A DNA stretch of 64,000 nt, taken from NCBI GenBank assembly GCA_019359155.1, contig JAHHHV010000064.1:186001-250000 (forward strand), in the 5' to 3' direction. Every line of letters starts with the position of its first letter. Position 1 is the first letter of the stretch. A program made the position numbers and the translations under genes. Below the pieces are notes generated by a model. That model saw only the letters and a program-made list of their open reading frames with translations, had not been told where the DNA came from and ran no database searches. The DNA is from Pegethrix bostrychoides GSE-TBD4-15B. GTDB lineage: Bacteria > Cyanobacteriota > Cyanobacteriia > Elainellales > Elainellaceae. Positions 18,652-27,243 of the stretch are shown here, one piece after another.

Positions 18652-19854
18652 ATGCTGGCGAAATTTTGGAAGTGGCTGGGGCTGACTCTTGCCTGCCTGC
18701 TGCTGATGCTAGGAGTCAAAACGGCCTGGGCAGTCGATGCAGTCCAGCCCTCTGGATCTCCTGGCACAGCCTCTCCTGGCACAGTTTCTCCTGGCACAGT
18801 CGAAGATCTGCAAAACCAGCAGCGCCAGATTGAGGCCGACCGCTTGCAGATTGACCAGCAGCAGCAGCGATTGCAACAGCAGGAAAAAGCGGCGCATCAG
18901 ACTCTCAAGAACAGCCAGCAGCAAATCAAAAGCACCTCTGTCGAGATTGAGCAAAACCAACAGCGGCTTCAGCAAAAGAGCCAGCAGCTCAAGCTCTTGG
19001 TGCAGGCGCTCACCAAGGCCGAGCAAGACTACAACCTTCAGCAAACGGCCACCGTGGCGCGGCTGAGGTTTTTGCAGCGACAGGGCAGCAGCTATGGCTG
19101 GGCGGTGCTGCTGCAAAGCAAAGACCTGAACGAGTTTCTAGACAGGCGGCAGCAACTGCGGCGGCTCTATCTAGCCGATCAACAGATTCTCGCCCAGCTC
19201 AAAACCGAGGCTGACAGCATTGCTCAGCAGCGCCGCACGGTCGAAACCCAAAAAAACGAAATTGCGCTGCTCACTCAAGAACTGCTCGCCCAAAAGCTCG
19301 ACTCACAAGAGTCCGCCAAGCAGCAGCAAGATTTAATCAGTCGGCTGCGGCTCGACAAAGGCGCACTCGAAGCTGCTGAAACCCAGTTGGCCAAAGACTC
19401 TGACAACATGACGATCTTGATCCAGCGGCGCAAAGGCATCTTCAACCCCAGCGTTATCCTAAAACCGGGCAAAGGCATCTTTAGCCAGCCCTGTGCCGGA
19501 GAAATCACCAGCGGCTTTGGCTACCGGATTCACCCCATTTTAGGCTACTCACGCTTTCACAGCGGCCTCGACTTTGGAGCCGACTACGGCACGCCAATCC
19601 GCGCTCCTGCTCCCGGCAAGGTGCTGTTTGCGGGCTGGTATGGCGGCTATGGGCAGGCGGTAATTTTGGATCATGGCAACAACGTCACGACGCTCTATGC
19701 CCACGCCAGCGAAATCTACATCAGTGAAGGCCAAGTTGTGCAGCGCGGTACGCCAATAGCGGCAGTAGGCTCCACTGGACTCTCGACGGGGCCACATCTG
19801 CACTTTGAAGTACGAGTCAGCGGTACGCCCGTTGATCCACAAAAATATCTCTAG
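18652..19854 (+). CDS. EnvC/LytM-type M23 peptidase with coiled coil
   Basis: 400 residues. Signal peptide (MLAKFWKWLG... to AWA), a 15-bp repeat giving SPGTA/SPGTV units (18757-18800), a long Gln-rich coiled coil (residues 50-270), then an M23/LytM domain. Zinc ligands and catalytic residues are intact: SRFHSGLDFGADYG, LYAHASE and GPHLHFEVR. So, unlike E. coli EnvC, it should itself cut peptidoglycan cross-bridges. Start at the ATG at 18652, 8 bp after the LysE stop; the longer frame (18571) would overlap lysE. Confidence 0.92.
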   Translation: MLAKFWKWLGLTLACLLLMLGVKTAWAVDAVQPSGSPGTASPGTVSPGTVEDLQNQQRQIEADRLQIDQQQQRLQQQEKAAHQTLKNSQQQIKSTSVEIEQNQQRLQQKSQQLKLLVQALTKAEQDYNLQQTATVARLRFLQRQGSSYGWAVLLQSKDLNEFLDRRQQLRRLYLADQQILAQLKTEADSIAQQRRTVETQKNEIALLTQELLAQKLDSQESAKQQQDLISRLRLDKGALEAAETQLAKDSDNMTILIQRRKGIFNPSVILKPGKGIFSQPCAGEITSGFGYRIHPILGYSRFHSGLDFGADYGTPIRAPAPGKVLFAGWYGGYGQAVILDHGNNVTTLYAHASEIYISEGQVVQRGTPIAAVGSTGLSTGPHLHFEVRVSGTPVDPQKYL

Positions 19855-19871
19855 GGCTGAACCAGATTATC

Positions 19872-19900
19872 TTGCAAGTCATACTCGTTATGAGTATGAT
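19872..19900 (+). promoter_or_regulatory. srx promoter overlapped by a perfect inverted repeat
   Basis: TTGCAA (19872-19877), 17-bp spacer, TATGAT (19895-19900): a consensus-like sigma70 promoter 20-30 bp before the sulfiredoxin ATG. An 8-bp perfect inverted repeat, TCATACTC-GTTAT-GAGTATGA (19879-19899), fills the spacer and covers most of the -10. The geometry is that of a repressor operator. Confidence 0.6.
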
Positions 19901-19925
19901 GTAAGGGTAGCTTGATGATCTGGTT

Positions 19926-20186
19926 ATGAAAGTTCAAGAAATCCCAATTCAGGCGATCCACCGTCCGCTCTATCGCCAAAACGACCCCGAAAAGGTGAAA
20001 GCTCTGATGGCCTCGATTCAGCAAATTGGCCTGCAAGAGCCGATTGATATTCTGGAAGTGGAAGGCACATACTACGGCTTTTCAGGTTGTCACCGCTATG
20101 AAGCCTGTCAGCGGCTGGGACTCGAAACGATCCGCTGCAACGTGCGCCGAGCGCCCAAATCTGTACTGCAAATGCACCTAGCCTAA
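19926..20186 (+). CDS. srx: Sulfiredoxin
   Basis: 86 residues. ParB/sulfiredoxin fold with the catalytic cysteine in YGFSGCHRYEACQRLG, matching the F(S/G)GCHR signature. ATP-dependent reduction of cysteine sulfinic acid in hyperoxidised 2-Cys peroxiredoxins; cytosolic. Its own promoter and a palindromic operator-like site precede it, separating it from the M23 peptidase gene. Cyanobacterial srx genes respond to oxidative stress, and the operator-like site fits such control. The C-terminal SVLQMHLA end is normal for the family. Confidence 0.92.
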   Translation: MKVQEIPIQAIHRPLYRQNDPEKVKALMASIQQIGLQEPIDILEVEGTYYGFSGCHRYEACQRLGLETIRCNVRRAPKSVLQMHLA

Positions 20187-20207
20187 AAGCCTAGCCCCAA
20201 TCAAAAC

Positions 20208-20242
20208 CGGCAGATTGAGCCAAACTACCCAGAGATCTGCCG
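20208..20242 (-). terminator. Hairpin between convergent srx and psb35-like genes
   Basis: Perfect 8-bp inverted repeat CGGCAGAT / ATCTGCCG with a 19-nt loop. On the minus strand it is followed by GGTTTTGATT, a short U tract. Likely the 3' end of the psb35-like transcript, and it may stop srx readthrough as well. Confidence 0.5.
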
Positions 20243-20265
20243 ATCGAAACCTCCCTAAAAAGGCT

Positions 20266-20463
20266 TTACACTTTCGGGTCTTCGCCGTCTACTTCAGGCA
20301 CTACGTCAGGCCGCTCTTTATCTTCCCAACCGGGTGGGCGCTTCGAGTTATACCAGGCAATTGAGCCAATGGTGACGGCAGCGATAAAGCCAACGATATA
20401 AACCGCCGTAAACGCAGTTGGAAAGGCAGAACCTTCGCCCGTTGCCACTTGAAGTAGAGTCAT
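20266..20463 (-). CDS. psb35: Single-span thylakoid peptide, Psb35-like
   Basis: 65 residues: a short lumenal-type N-terminus, one transmembrane helix (TAVYIVGFIAAVTIGSIAWY), then NSKRPPGWEDKERP and an acidic tail. The helix and the SKRPxGWED motif match what I remember of the small photosystem II accessory protein Psb35 (Ssl2148 of Synechocystis), which stabilises CP47-containing assemblies. That identification is from memory of the family and should be checked. As a real gene it is well supported: ATG, conserved composition, and a 3' hairpin. Confidence 0.7.
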   Translation of the reverse strand: MTLLQVATGEGSAFPTAFTAVYIVGFIAAVTIGSIAWYNSKRPPGWEDKERPDVVPEVDGEDPKV

Positions 20464-20616
20464 ACTTAAACCGTCTCCCGTTGTTTCCAGTGCAAATTTG
20501 ATGTTGGAAATACTTTACCCTACTGCCGCAAACCCAAGCTCTCTCAGAATGCGTATTCTGACTCAGTTTTTTTTCAGTTTTTTTGCTAAGGCGCAGCTCA
20601 ATAGCTCGCTCCAGCG

Positions 20617-23115
20617 CTACGGGCTAGCCGGAGCAAGCCCAGGCGGTGCAGGCTCTGCAACAGGCGGCGGTGGCGCAGAGATCGGTGGCGGCTCAGCAGG
20701 CAAGGAATCAATGGCCGCAGGCGGGGGTGCAGGCTCAGAGGGTGCCGATTCTGGGATAAGCGGCGCAGGCTCAGCCGCAGATTCGGCGGGCGCTTGAGAT
20801 TCGGTAGGCGGCGGCGCCGGTTCAGGGGCTGGGGCTGGGTCGCTGCTAGAACCGCCGCTGTCGCTATCAGAACTATCAGAACTGTCGCTAGAGCTGCTGC
20901 CTTCGTTGGAATAAGACTCGCTGGAGGGGGCTGAATAGCTGTCGTCATCCCTCCATTCGCTGCTGCCGCTGTCGCTATCCTCGCTGTCCTGCAAGGGATT
21001 GGGGTCGCTGCTAGCAAAGACGCGACCGGGCTTAACGGGCTGCGCCTTGATGCTACCCTTGCGATTATCGACATCTGGAATATCGGGGAAATCCTCGGCC
21101 TCCATGCCTTCGGTCGCCTCAACCATATAGTTGTACCAAGTGAGGGCGGCGGTGCTGCTCTGGCCGCCTGTGGGACTGCTGTCGTCGTTGCCCATCCAGA
21201 CCCCTGTTACCATCTGCGGAATATAGCCGACGAACCACAGGTCCCGCCGTTTTTCGGAGGTGCCCGTTTTACCCGCTACCTGTCGATCGGGCAAATAGGC
21301 GTTGCGTCCGGTGCCGTTGGCGACAACGCTCTCCAGCATCCAAGTAATAATCGAAGCGCTCTCGGCATCTAGCGCTTGCTCTGGCTTAAATTTTGCCTCG
21401 TAGATCAGCTGACCGAAGCGGTTGTAGATTTTGGTGATGCCATGGACCTCGACATGCTTGCCTGCGTTGGCTAGGGTGCCATAAGCGCTGGTCAGCTCCA
21501 GCAGATTCACCTCAGAGCTACCCAGCGCCAGCGAGTAGGCCGGCAGCAGCTTAGATTGGATGCCCATTTTCTCAGCGAGCTTAACCACTGGATCAAACCC
21601 TACGTCCACCAGCGCTTTCACCGCCACAATATTGATCGAAGAAGTGAGGGCATCCTTCATGGACACCGAGCCGCGATAGTTTTTGCCATAGTTGCGCGGC
21701 TCGTAGCCATCTACCACGTATTTGCCATCGATGTAGCTGCGATAGGGGGAAAACCCAGCCGCAATCGCTGCCGAATAGACAAACGCTTTGAAAGTCGAAC
21801 CGGGCTGACGCTGGGCTTGCGTAGCGCGGTTAAACTGACTCTTGCCAAAATCGTCCCCGCCGATCATGGAGCGAATCTCGCCGTTACGCGGATCGACCGA
21901 AACCAGCGAAGCCTGCTCAAAGCCTTCGTAGGGGCCGTAATTGCGAATCGCATAGTTGATTTTTTCTTGGGCGAGCCTCTGCCACTTCAGATTCAGGGTG
22001 GTTTCAACTGTTAAGCCACCCAGCTCCAGCTCCTCTTTAGAAACCAGCTCTGGCAGCTGCTGCTGCACGTAGGAGGTGAAATAGGGCGCTTCGCTCTTGA
22101 CATAGCGCTGGGCACCCGGCTTGACCGTAATCGGGGCGGCCATTTCAGCATCGCGCTCGGCAGGCGTAATGAAGCCGACATAGGCCATCCGCTCCAAGAC
22201 AATATTGCGGCGCTGGCGGGCCAGATCTGGGTTGATCAACGGCGAATAGTCGCTGGGAGCTGGAGCCATCCCGGCAATCATCGCTATCTCGCCCAGCGTT
22301 AGCTTTTCGACGGGCTTGCTGAAGTAAATCCAGGCGGCATCCGCCACGCCATACGCACCCGACCCCAAATAGACCAGATTTAAGTAGCGCTCCAAGATCT
22401 GCTGCTTGGTAAGTTCAGCCTCCATTTTTTGCGCCAGCAGCGCCTCGCGAACTTTGCGCCCAAGGCTGCGCTCCTGTCCTAAAAATACAATCCGAGCCAG
22501 CTGCTGCGTAATTGTGCTGCCGCCTTCGACGACATCACGCGCCACCAGGTTTTTCAGCGTGGCGCGGCCAATTGCCCCATAGTCCACGCCGTTATGCTGA
22601 TAAAAATCCTGATCCTCTGAGGCAATAAAGGCTTCAGGCAGCAGCAGCGGCATTTTGGTAATTTCCACCTTGTCGCGGGTGGCTGGGCCAATCTGCTGCA
22701 ACACCGTACCGTCGCCCGATTTGATGGTCAGAGATCCCGTCCGCACATAGGTCAGCGCTCCAGCGCTCGCGGGCAAATCGCGCTGAATCACCTGAATCGT
22801 CTGCCAGCCTGCAACTGCCGACCCGCCTAACCCTAAGCTGAGACCGACCACCCCCCAAGCCCACCAGCGCTGATAGAGCGGTGGCGCTGCCAGGTTGGAA
22901 GAAGGCTCTGTGAACCGACGTGGAGGACGACGGCGACGTTTGGGAGGTGACTCTGGGTCTGAAATAGGGTCTGAAATAGGGTCTGAAATGGGGTCTGAAA
23001 GATTGGTGCTGGCCAGACTGGCTTTTACAGCATCGGAGTTGGCAGCATCGGCAGGCAGTCTAGCGCCTCGCTTCGAGTTAGAGATGGCCTTGAGCTTAGT
23101 CAAAAAGTCTGTCAC
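20617..23115 (-). CDS. Class A penicillin-binding protein (PBP1A type)
   Basis: 832 residues. One N-terminal anchor (WAWGVVGLSLGLGGSAVAGW), GT51 glycosyltransferase domain (EDQDFYQHNGVDYGAIGRA; GGSTITQQLARIV; LNLVYLGSGAYG), then transpeptidase with SxxK in RQPGSTFKAFVY, SxN in SSINIVAV and KTG in VAGKTGTSEK. Builds and cross-links peptidoglycan on the periplasmic face. The C-terminal 150 residues are a Ser/Asp then Pro/Glu/Ala-rich tail. The N-terminus has four 12-bp repeats (22955-23002, Ser-Asp-Pro-Ile units). GTG start at 23115 with GAGGA 6 nt upstream. Confidence 0.95.
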   Translation of the reverse strand: MTDFLTKLKAISNSKRGARLPADAANSDAVKASLASTNLSDPISDPISDPISDPESPPKRRRRPPRRFTEPSSNLAAPPLYQRWWAWGVVGLSLGLGGSAVAGWQTIQVIQRDLPASAGALTYVRTGSLTIKSGDGTVLQQIGPATRDKVEITKMPLLLPEAFIASEDQDFYQHNGVDYGAIGRATLKNLVARDVVEGGSTITQQLARIVFLGQERSLGRKVREALLAQKMEAELTKQQILERYLNLVYLGSGAYGVADAAWIYFSKPVEKLTLGEIAMIAGMAPAPSDYSPLINPDLARQRRNIVLERMAYVGFITPAERDAEMAAPITVKPGAQRYVKSEAPYFTSYVQQQLPELVSKEELELGGLTVETTLNLKWQRLAQEKINYAIRNYGPYEGFEQASLVSVDPRNGEIRSMIGGDDFGKSQFNRATQAQRQPGSTFKAFVYSAAIAAGFSPYRSYIDGKYVVDGYEPRNYGKNYRGSVSMKDALTSSINIVAVKALVDVGFDPVVKLAEKMGIQSKLLPAYSLALGSSEVNLLELTSAYGTLANAGKHVEVHGITKIYNRFGQLIYEAKFKPEQALDAESASIITWMLESVVANGTGRNAYLPDRQVAGKTGTSEKRRDLWFVGYIPQMVTGVWMGNDDSSPTGGQSSTAALTWYNYMVEATEGMEAEDFPDIPDVDNRKGSIKAQPVKPGRVFASSDPNPLQDSEDSDSGSSEWRDDDSYSAPSSESYSNEGSSSSDSSDSSDSDSGGSSSDPAPAPEPAPPPTESQAPAESAAEPAPLIPESAPSEPAPPPAAIDSLPAEPPPISAPPPPVAEPAPPGLAPASP
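22955..23002. repeat. Four tandem 12-bp units in the PBP gene
   Basis: Unit GGGTCTGAAATA, four copies with drift in the last two; encodes the cytoplasmic Ser-Asp-Pro-Ile run. Confidence 0.95.
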
Positions 23116-23295
23116 TGCAATTCCTCACAAAGCACCACAGATTTAGAGTCGCGCCTGAGGCTGAGGGGAACCGCTCAGCAGATGACTCAAGGGAACTGGG
23201 TTTAATCGAGTCCGGGCATAACTTCACCCAAAATTAATCTCTTTTGCGACAAAATGCAACCGCAACCCCTTGATTTTAAGTGAGAAATGCGCCAT

Positions 23296-24333
23296 TCAAA
23301 TGCCTGCATGGCCGAGTGCCAGGGCGGTCGTCAGCATCCCAAACACCAAAAACGGCTGAGCGCTAGCCTGATATTTCACGTCGTTTTTTAAGGGGTCACG
23401 CAAAAAATACATATCCTGAAAGGTAATCTGCGGGATGATCAGCAGGATTAGCAGCACTGCGTAGAGGTTTTGGTGAATGCCGATCAGGTAAGCCGCCATG
23501 CCAGACTGAAAGACATCGATCATCAACACGCAGATCCAGGCGGCAGTCGTCACCCCAAACATCACGGGCAGCGACTTGAGGCCAAGCTGGCGGTCACCCT
23601 CGACGCTCTTGAAGTCGTTGACGACCGCAATCCCCAGTCCGGCAAAACTATAAAACAGCGTTAACAGCACAATCGTCCAGTTCAAATCGCCAAACAGGGC
23701 GTGACCTGTCCACCAGGGCAAGGCAATATAGCTGGCTCCCAGCGCAAAATTGCCCGCCCAACCGTTTTGCTTCAGCTTCAGGGGCGGCGCTGAGTAAATG
23801 TAGGCCAAAAACGCGCCGCCGATGGCCAGAAGCGTAATCGTGGGAAATTCATGCCCAGCCCAGCGGTCAAGGCCAAAGGCAATGGCCAAACCTGCGCCCA
23901 GCAGCAGCCAAACTTGCGTCATCACCTGCGGAATCGAGATCGCGCCAGAGGGAATCGGGCGGTAGGGTTCGTTGATGGCATCGATTTCGCGGTCGTAGAA
24001 ATCATTCATCGTCTGGGTGTAGCCCGTCATGATTGGGCCAGAGAGCAGCATACAGGCGGCGGCGATCAGCGTATTTTCCAGCGTCCAGGTGAAGCGCCCT
24101 GAGGAGGCTGCGCCGCAAAGCACGCCCCAAATCAGCGGAATCCAGGTAATCGGCTTCATCAACTGGAGCCGAATCTTCCAAATCGAAGTCTCGCCGGTCT
24201 CTGCGCCTTTCATCCCTAAGAGCTGGCGAGTTCTGGCATTGCGATCGGCTGCATTACTAACCGCAGCGCTGGTTTCTGGCTGGACTTCTGGCTGGACTTC
24301 TGGCTGGACTTCTGGCGGTAGCGATTCAGACAT
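23296..24333 (-). CDS. chlG: Chlorophyll synthase
   Basis: 345 residues, UbiA prenyltransferase superfamily. Esterifies chlorophyllide a with phytyl or geranylgeranyl diphosphate in the thylakoid membrane. The first Asp-rich motif is in TMNDFYDREIDAINEPYRPI, the second in VVNDFKSVEGDRQLGLKSLP, with about eight spans and the ChlG N-terminal RQLLGMKGAETGETSIWKIR. The extreme N-terminus has a 12-bp repeat expansion (Pro-Glu-Val-Gln, 24275-24316) absent from the conserved core. Confidence 0.97.
   Translation of the reverse strand: MSESLPPEVQPEVQPEVQPETSAAVSNAADRNARTRQLLGMKGAETGETSIWKIRLQLMKPITWIPLIWGVLCGAASSGRFTWTLENTLIAAACMLLSGPIMTGYTQTMNDFYDREIDAINEPYRPIPSGAISIPQVMTQVWLLLGAGLAIAFGLDRWAGHEFPTITLLAIGGAFLAYIYSAPPLKLKQNGWAGNFALGASYIALPWWTGHALFGDLNWTIVLLTLFYSFAGLGIAVVNDFKSVEGDRQLGLKSLPVMFGVTTAAWICVLMIDVFQSGMAAYLIGIHQNLYAVLLILLIIPQITFQDMYFLRDPLKNDVKYQASAQPFLVFGMLTTALALGHAGI
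24275..24316. repeat. 3.5 tandem 12-bp units at the chlG 5' end
   Basis: Unit TCTGGCTGGACT on the plus strand; in frame, encodes Pro-Glu-Val-Gln repeats of ChlG. Confidence 0.95.
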
Positions 24334-24447
24334 AAAGATTGCCTAGAGGAGAGTTGCCTGGAATTGAGGTTGAGTCTGCCGAGCAGCAAAGCGTTCAGCT
24401 CTCTAGACTACCGCTCTCTAGACTACCTTAGATTAGATTGGTTCATG

Positions 24448-25563
24448 CTAGCTGGGCTCTTGACTCAGCGTTTGGGAGAGATAGTTGGCTGCCGCCTCGA
24501 CAATCGCAATCGCGTTTTCGTAGACCATGCGGGTTGGCCCCAGCATGCCAACGCTGCCCACCGGAACAGAGCCACGCTGATAGGTGGCCGAAACCAAGGC
24601 GCAAGAGCGGAATGGCTCCAGTGGGTTTTCAGCGCCAATCCGCACGACGGCGCGACCTGTAGCGCGGCTAGGATCTTGACCGGGCAGCGCCGGAGCCGCA
24701 TCAAAAATCAGCGACCAGAGCTGATCTGGCTCTGACTCTAAGATCTGGATAATCGTCTGCACCTGCTGCACTTCTGAAAATTCTGGGTGGCGGCGCAGCA
24801 GTTCCGCCACGCCGTTGATCAAAATTTGGGTGGAAACCGCGACCTGACTGCGCCGATGCAGCTCTCCCACCGAATGACGCAGCGACTCGCCGTAGCGCTC
24901 AAACTCGTGCCCCAGCTTGCCCCAGTCGAGTGTGGCAATTTCGCTGAGGCTGCGGCCTCTCAGCTGGCTGGTCAGGAAGTTGGACAAGATTTGCAGCTCG
25001 CGATCTAGCCGTTCGGCATCTGGCAGCTCGCGCTCGGTCGCGGTGCCGGGGAGCGGCATCAAAATCGACTGGGTTTCGTAGGTGTCTAGCACCACAACCA
25101 GCATGGCGCGAGTCGGGTCTAGCTGCACGAGCTGTAAATGGCGCAGCTGAGCCTGACTGGTTTTGGGCACGGTAATCAGGGCGATATAGCCGCTGATTGC
25201 TGAGAGGATCTGCGCCGCCTCGCGCAATAGTGCCTCGATGCTTAGATCTTCCCAGTGCAGCTGATCGGCCAGAATCTGCTCCACCTGCCGCGCCACCGTA
25301 TCGCAAGGCGTGACCAGATGATCCACGTAGATCCGATAGCCCGAATCAGACGGCACTCGCCCCGCCGAAATATGCGGCTGATAGAGCAGCCCCGATTTTT
25401 CCAGATAGCCCATCGCGTTGCGAATCGTGGCGGGGCTAACTCTGGGGTTAAATCCCTCCACAATTGCCTCTGAGCCAACCGGGCGGGCGGTGGCAATATA
25501 GTGGCGAACTGTCGCTCCTAACACCTGCTGCTGACGAGCGCTGAGCTTGACTGGCGTAGACAT
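24448..25563 (-). CDS. hrcA: Heat-inducible transcription repressor HrcA
   Basis: 371 residues. N-terminal winged helix ([59 protein letters not shown]), a GAF-like middle domain and the C-terminal [20 protein letters not shown] signature. It represses groESL and dnaK operons by binding CIRCE. I did not see a CIRCE inverted repeat (TTAGCACTC-N9-GAGTGCTAA) in the 220 bp upstream, so autoregulation through CIRCE is not supported here. Confidence 0.96.
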   Translation of the reverse strand: MSTPVKLSARQQQVLGATVRHYIATARPVGSEAIVEGFNPRVSPATIRNAMGYLEKSGLLYQPHISAGRVPSDSGYRIYVDHLVTPCDTVARQVEQILADQLHWEDLSIEALLREAAQILSAISGYIALITVPKTSQAQLRHLQLVQLDPTRAMLVVVLDTYETQSILMPLPGTATERELPDAERLDRELQILSNFLTSQLRGRSLSEIATLDWGKLGHEFERYGESLRHSVGELHRRSQVAVSTQILINGVAELLRRHPEFSEVQQVQTIIQILESEPDQLWSLIFDAAPALPGQDPSRATGRAVVRIGAENPLEPFRSCALVSATYQRGSVPVGSVGMLGPTRMVYENAIAIVEAAANYLSQTLSQEPS

Positions 25564-25786
25564 GGCGTAAAGGCAAATTTGAACGGGTTAGACTTTGAAC
25601 GTTAGACTTTGAGCGGGTTAATTTTGAGCGAGTGAGTACAGATAGCCAATCAGAACCGGGACGGCAAATCACAATCAATTCGGCAAACCGAGATGCAGCT
25701 CTGAATTGATCGAGTTTAATTGAGTGTAATCGAGGCTCTCAAATTTTGCTGGAGACTCCTGTTGCAGCGTCCTGAATGTCAGGCTC

Positions 25787-26137
25787 TCAATAGCAGGGGA
25801 CAGATGGATCAACCTGCATGGAGTAGGCATCAATGCCGCCCGCAATGTTGCGAAGCTGGGTAAAGCCCTGTCCCTGAAGCCAAGCGCACATCTGGGCGGA
25901 GCGTACGCCGTGATGACAAAGCACCAGCGTTTCAATGTTGGGGTCGAACTGCACCAGAATCTGCTCTGACCAAGCCGCAAACTGACTCAGCGGCAGGTTG
26001 ACGAATCCGGGAATTTGAGCAACGGCCAACTCTTCAGGTTCGCGCACGTCAATGAGCTGTAGCGACTGGGGTTGAGCCATGCGTTCGGCAAGCTGCTGGA
26101 CTGTAATTTGGGGAATGGGCGGATTAGAGAGTGGCAT
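25787..26137 (-). CDS. Single-domain rhodanese-like protein
   Basis: 116 residues. Rhodanese fold with LQLIDVREPEELAVAQIPGF (CDC25-like first motif) and active-site loop VLCHHGVRSAQM, catalytic Cys in CHHGVRS, so probably an active sulfurtransferase. It lies upstream of hrcA on the same strand, with 223 bp between, so it may be independently terminated. No partner gene indicates a pathway. Confidence 0.88.
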   Translation of the reverse strand: MPLSNPPIPQITVQQLAERMAQPQSLQLIDVREPEELAVAQIPGFVNLPLSQFAAWSEQILVQFDPNIETLVLCHHGVRSAQMCAWLQGQGFTQLRNIAGGIDAYSMQVDPSVPCY

Positions 26138-26393
26138 AGCGGTCAGAGATTGATCCAGAGCGGATCAGTAAAATTCGGTAAGCCTGATTCCAGTTTGGCA
26201 GAAACTACCGCGACTGCTCAGAGTTTACCGCAGCCGACGCTCAGCAGATCTGCATAAATTTTGCATAAATGCGGAGACTACCCTGCCCGCTGCCTAGCAA
26301 ACCAATTTAAAGATTCGGTGAATTTCGGATGCCGCTGCTGATTTTGATCCGCATCATATTGGGAGTGCCAGAGCGCTAGAGGAGTTCCTGACG

Positions 26394-26597
26394 ATGTTTT
26401 CCCGCCTGCTGCAAGCCATACTGATTACCTCTGCTGCCTATTTAACGATGTTGATGAACACATCGCCGCAGCCGTCCCCTGCGCCTGCAATCGCGACTTG
26501 GCGACTGGCCAATGCTCAGATTAATTTTCGTCGCCCTAGCGCAGGCCAGTTTCAGCGGCCTCAGAGTCGCCAGCCCAGTCGCCAGCCGAGCCGCTAA
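26394..26597 (+). CDS. Possible small secreted peptide
   Basis: 67 residues beginning MFSRLLQAILITSAAYLTML, a plausible signal peptide, then a Pro/Ser/Arg/Gln tail with QPSRQPSR repeats. GAGGAG lies 9 nt before the ATG, and the frame occupies otherwise empty DNA between divergent and convergent neighbours. No family recognised. It could be a decayed or chance frame. Confidence 0.4.
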   Translation: MFSRLLQAILITSAAYLTMLMNTSPQPSPAPAIATWRLANAQINFRRPSAGQFQRPQSRQPSRQPSR

Positions 26598-26679
26598 CAA
26601 AAACACCTGGCCAGCTTCTCTCAGCGCTAAACGAGTCCAATCCCAGCGCCACCCTGGTCTTCACGACCCGAAACCCTAC

Positions 26680-26707
26680 AAAAAAACCCCCAGCTTTTGA
26701 CCGGGGG
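26680..26707 (-). terminator. Rho-independent terminator for the YbjQ-like gene
   Basis: CCCCC/GGGGG stem (26687-26691 with 26703-26707) extended by GG/CT-type inner pairs. On the minus strand it is followed by seven T residues. It lies about 160 bp beyond the YbjQ-like stop codon. Confidence 0.65.
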
Positions 26708-26868
26708 CATCTCTGGAGTAAGGGTTACTCGCTTTATCTTGACCAATTACGCGCCTCTTTACAGTCTTGCTAAGGGCAGATTATTGGCTAGATTTCTGGC
26801 TAGATTATTGGCTGGATTACCGACCAATAGTGCAGCAGTTGATGCGGAAATCCGTTCAGCGCTTCTAT

Positions 26869-27204
26869 TCAGCGATCGGTGCTGAGCCGAACCGCCGTAC
26901 CAGCAGCCGTAATCAGCAGCAGCGTTCCAGTTTCCCCGACTTCAATCGAGCCAGTATCCATCTTGATTCCCACCACGGCATTTGCGCCAATCGCTTTGGC
27001 TCGCTGCTCCAGTTCCGCCAGCGCATCCCGATGGCCGCGCTCAAACACCCGTTCATAGCTGCCGGTGCGTCCGCCCACAATATCGCGGATGCCTGCGAAA
27101 AAGTCGCGAATCGCATTGGAACCATAGACGACTTCTGCCGTCACGACTCCGAGATGTGCCTCGACAACTGCACCTTGAATCACATCAGTTGTTGCTAGAA
27201 TCAT
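26869..27204 (-). CDS. YbjQ/UPF0145 (heavy-metal-binding-like) family protein
   Basis: 111 residues. Family core: VVEAHLGVVTAEVVYGSNAI, RDIVGGRTGSYERVFERGH and KAIGANAVVGIKMDTG. Small soluble oligomeric proteins of unknown role, often called heavy-metal-binding on fold grounds only. Divergent from the TPR gene with 39 bp between start codons. Confidence 0.88.
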   Translation of the reverse strand: MILATTDVIQGAVVEAHLGVVTAEVVYGSNAIRDFFAGIRDIVGGRTGSYERVFERGHRDALAELEQRAKAIGANAVVGIKMDTGSIEVGETGTLLLITAAGTAVRLSTDR

Positions 27205-27243
27205 TTATTGTTCTCACCAGCGCTCCGCGCCAAGATAGCTTCA

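Noticed and set aside
25564-25786. CIRCE operator upstream of hrcA
   Set aside because: The consensus TTAGCACTC-N9-GAGTGCTAA is not present; only short TTTGAGCG-type repeats are seen.
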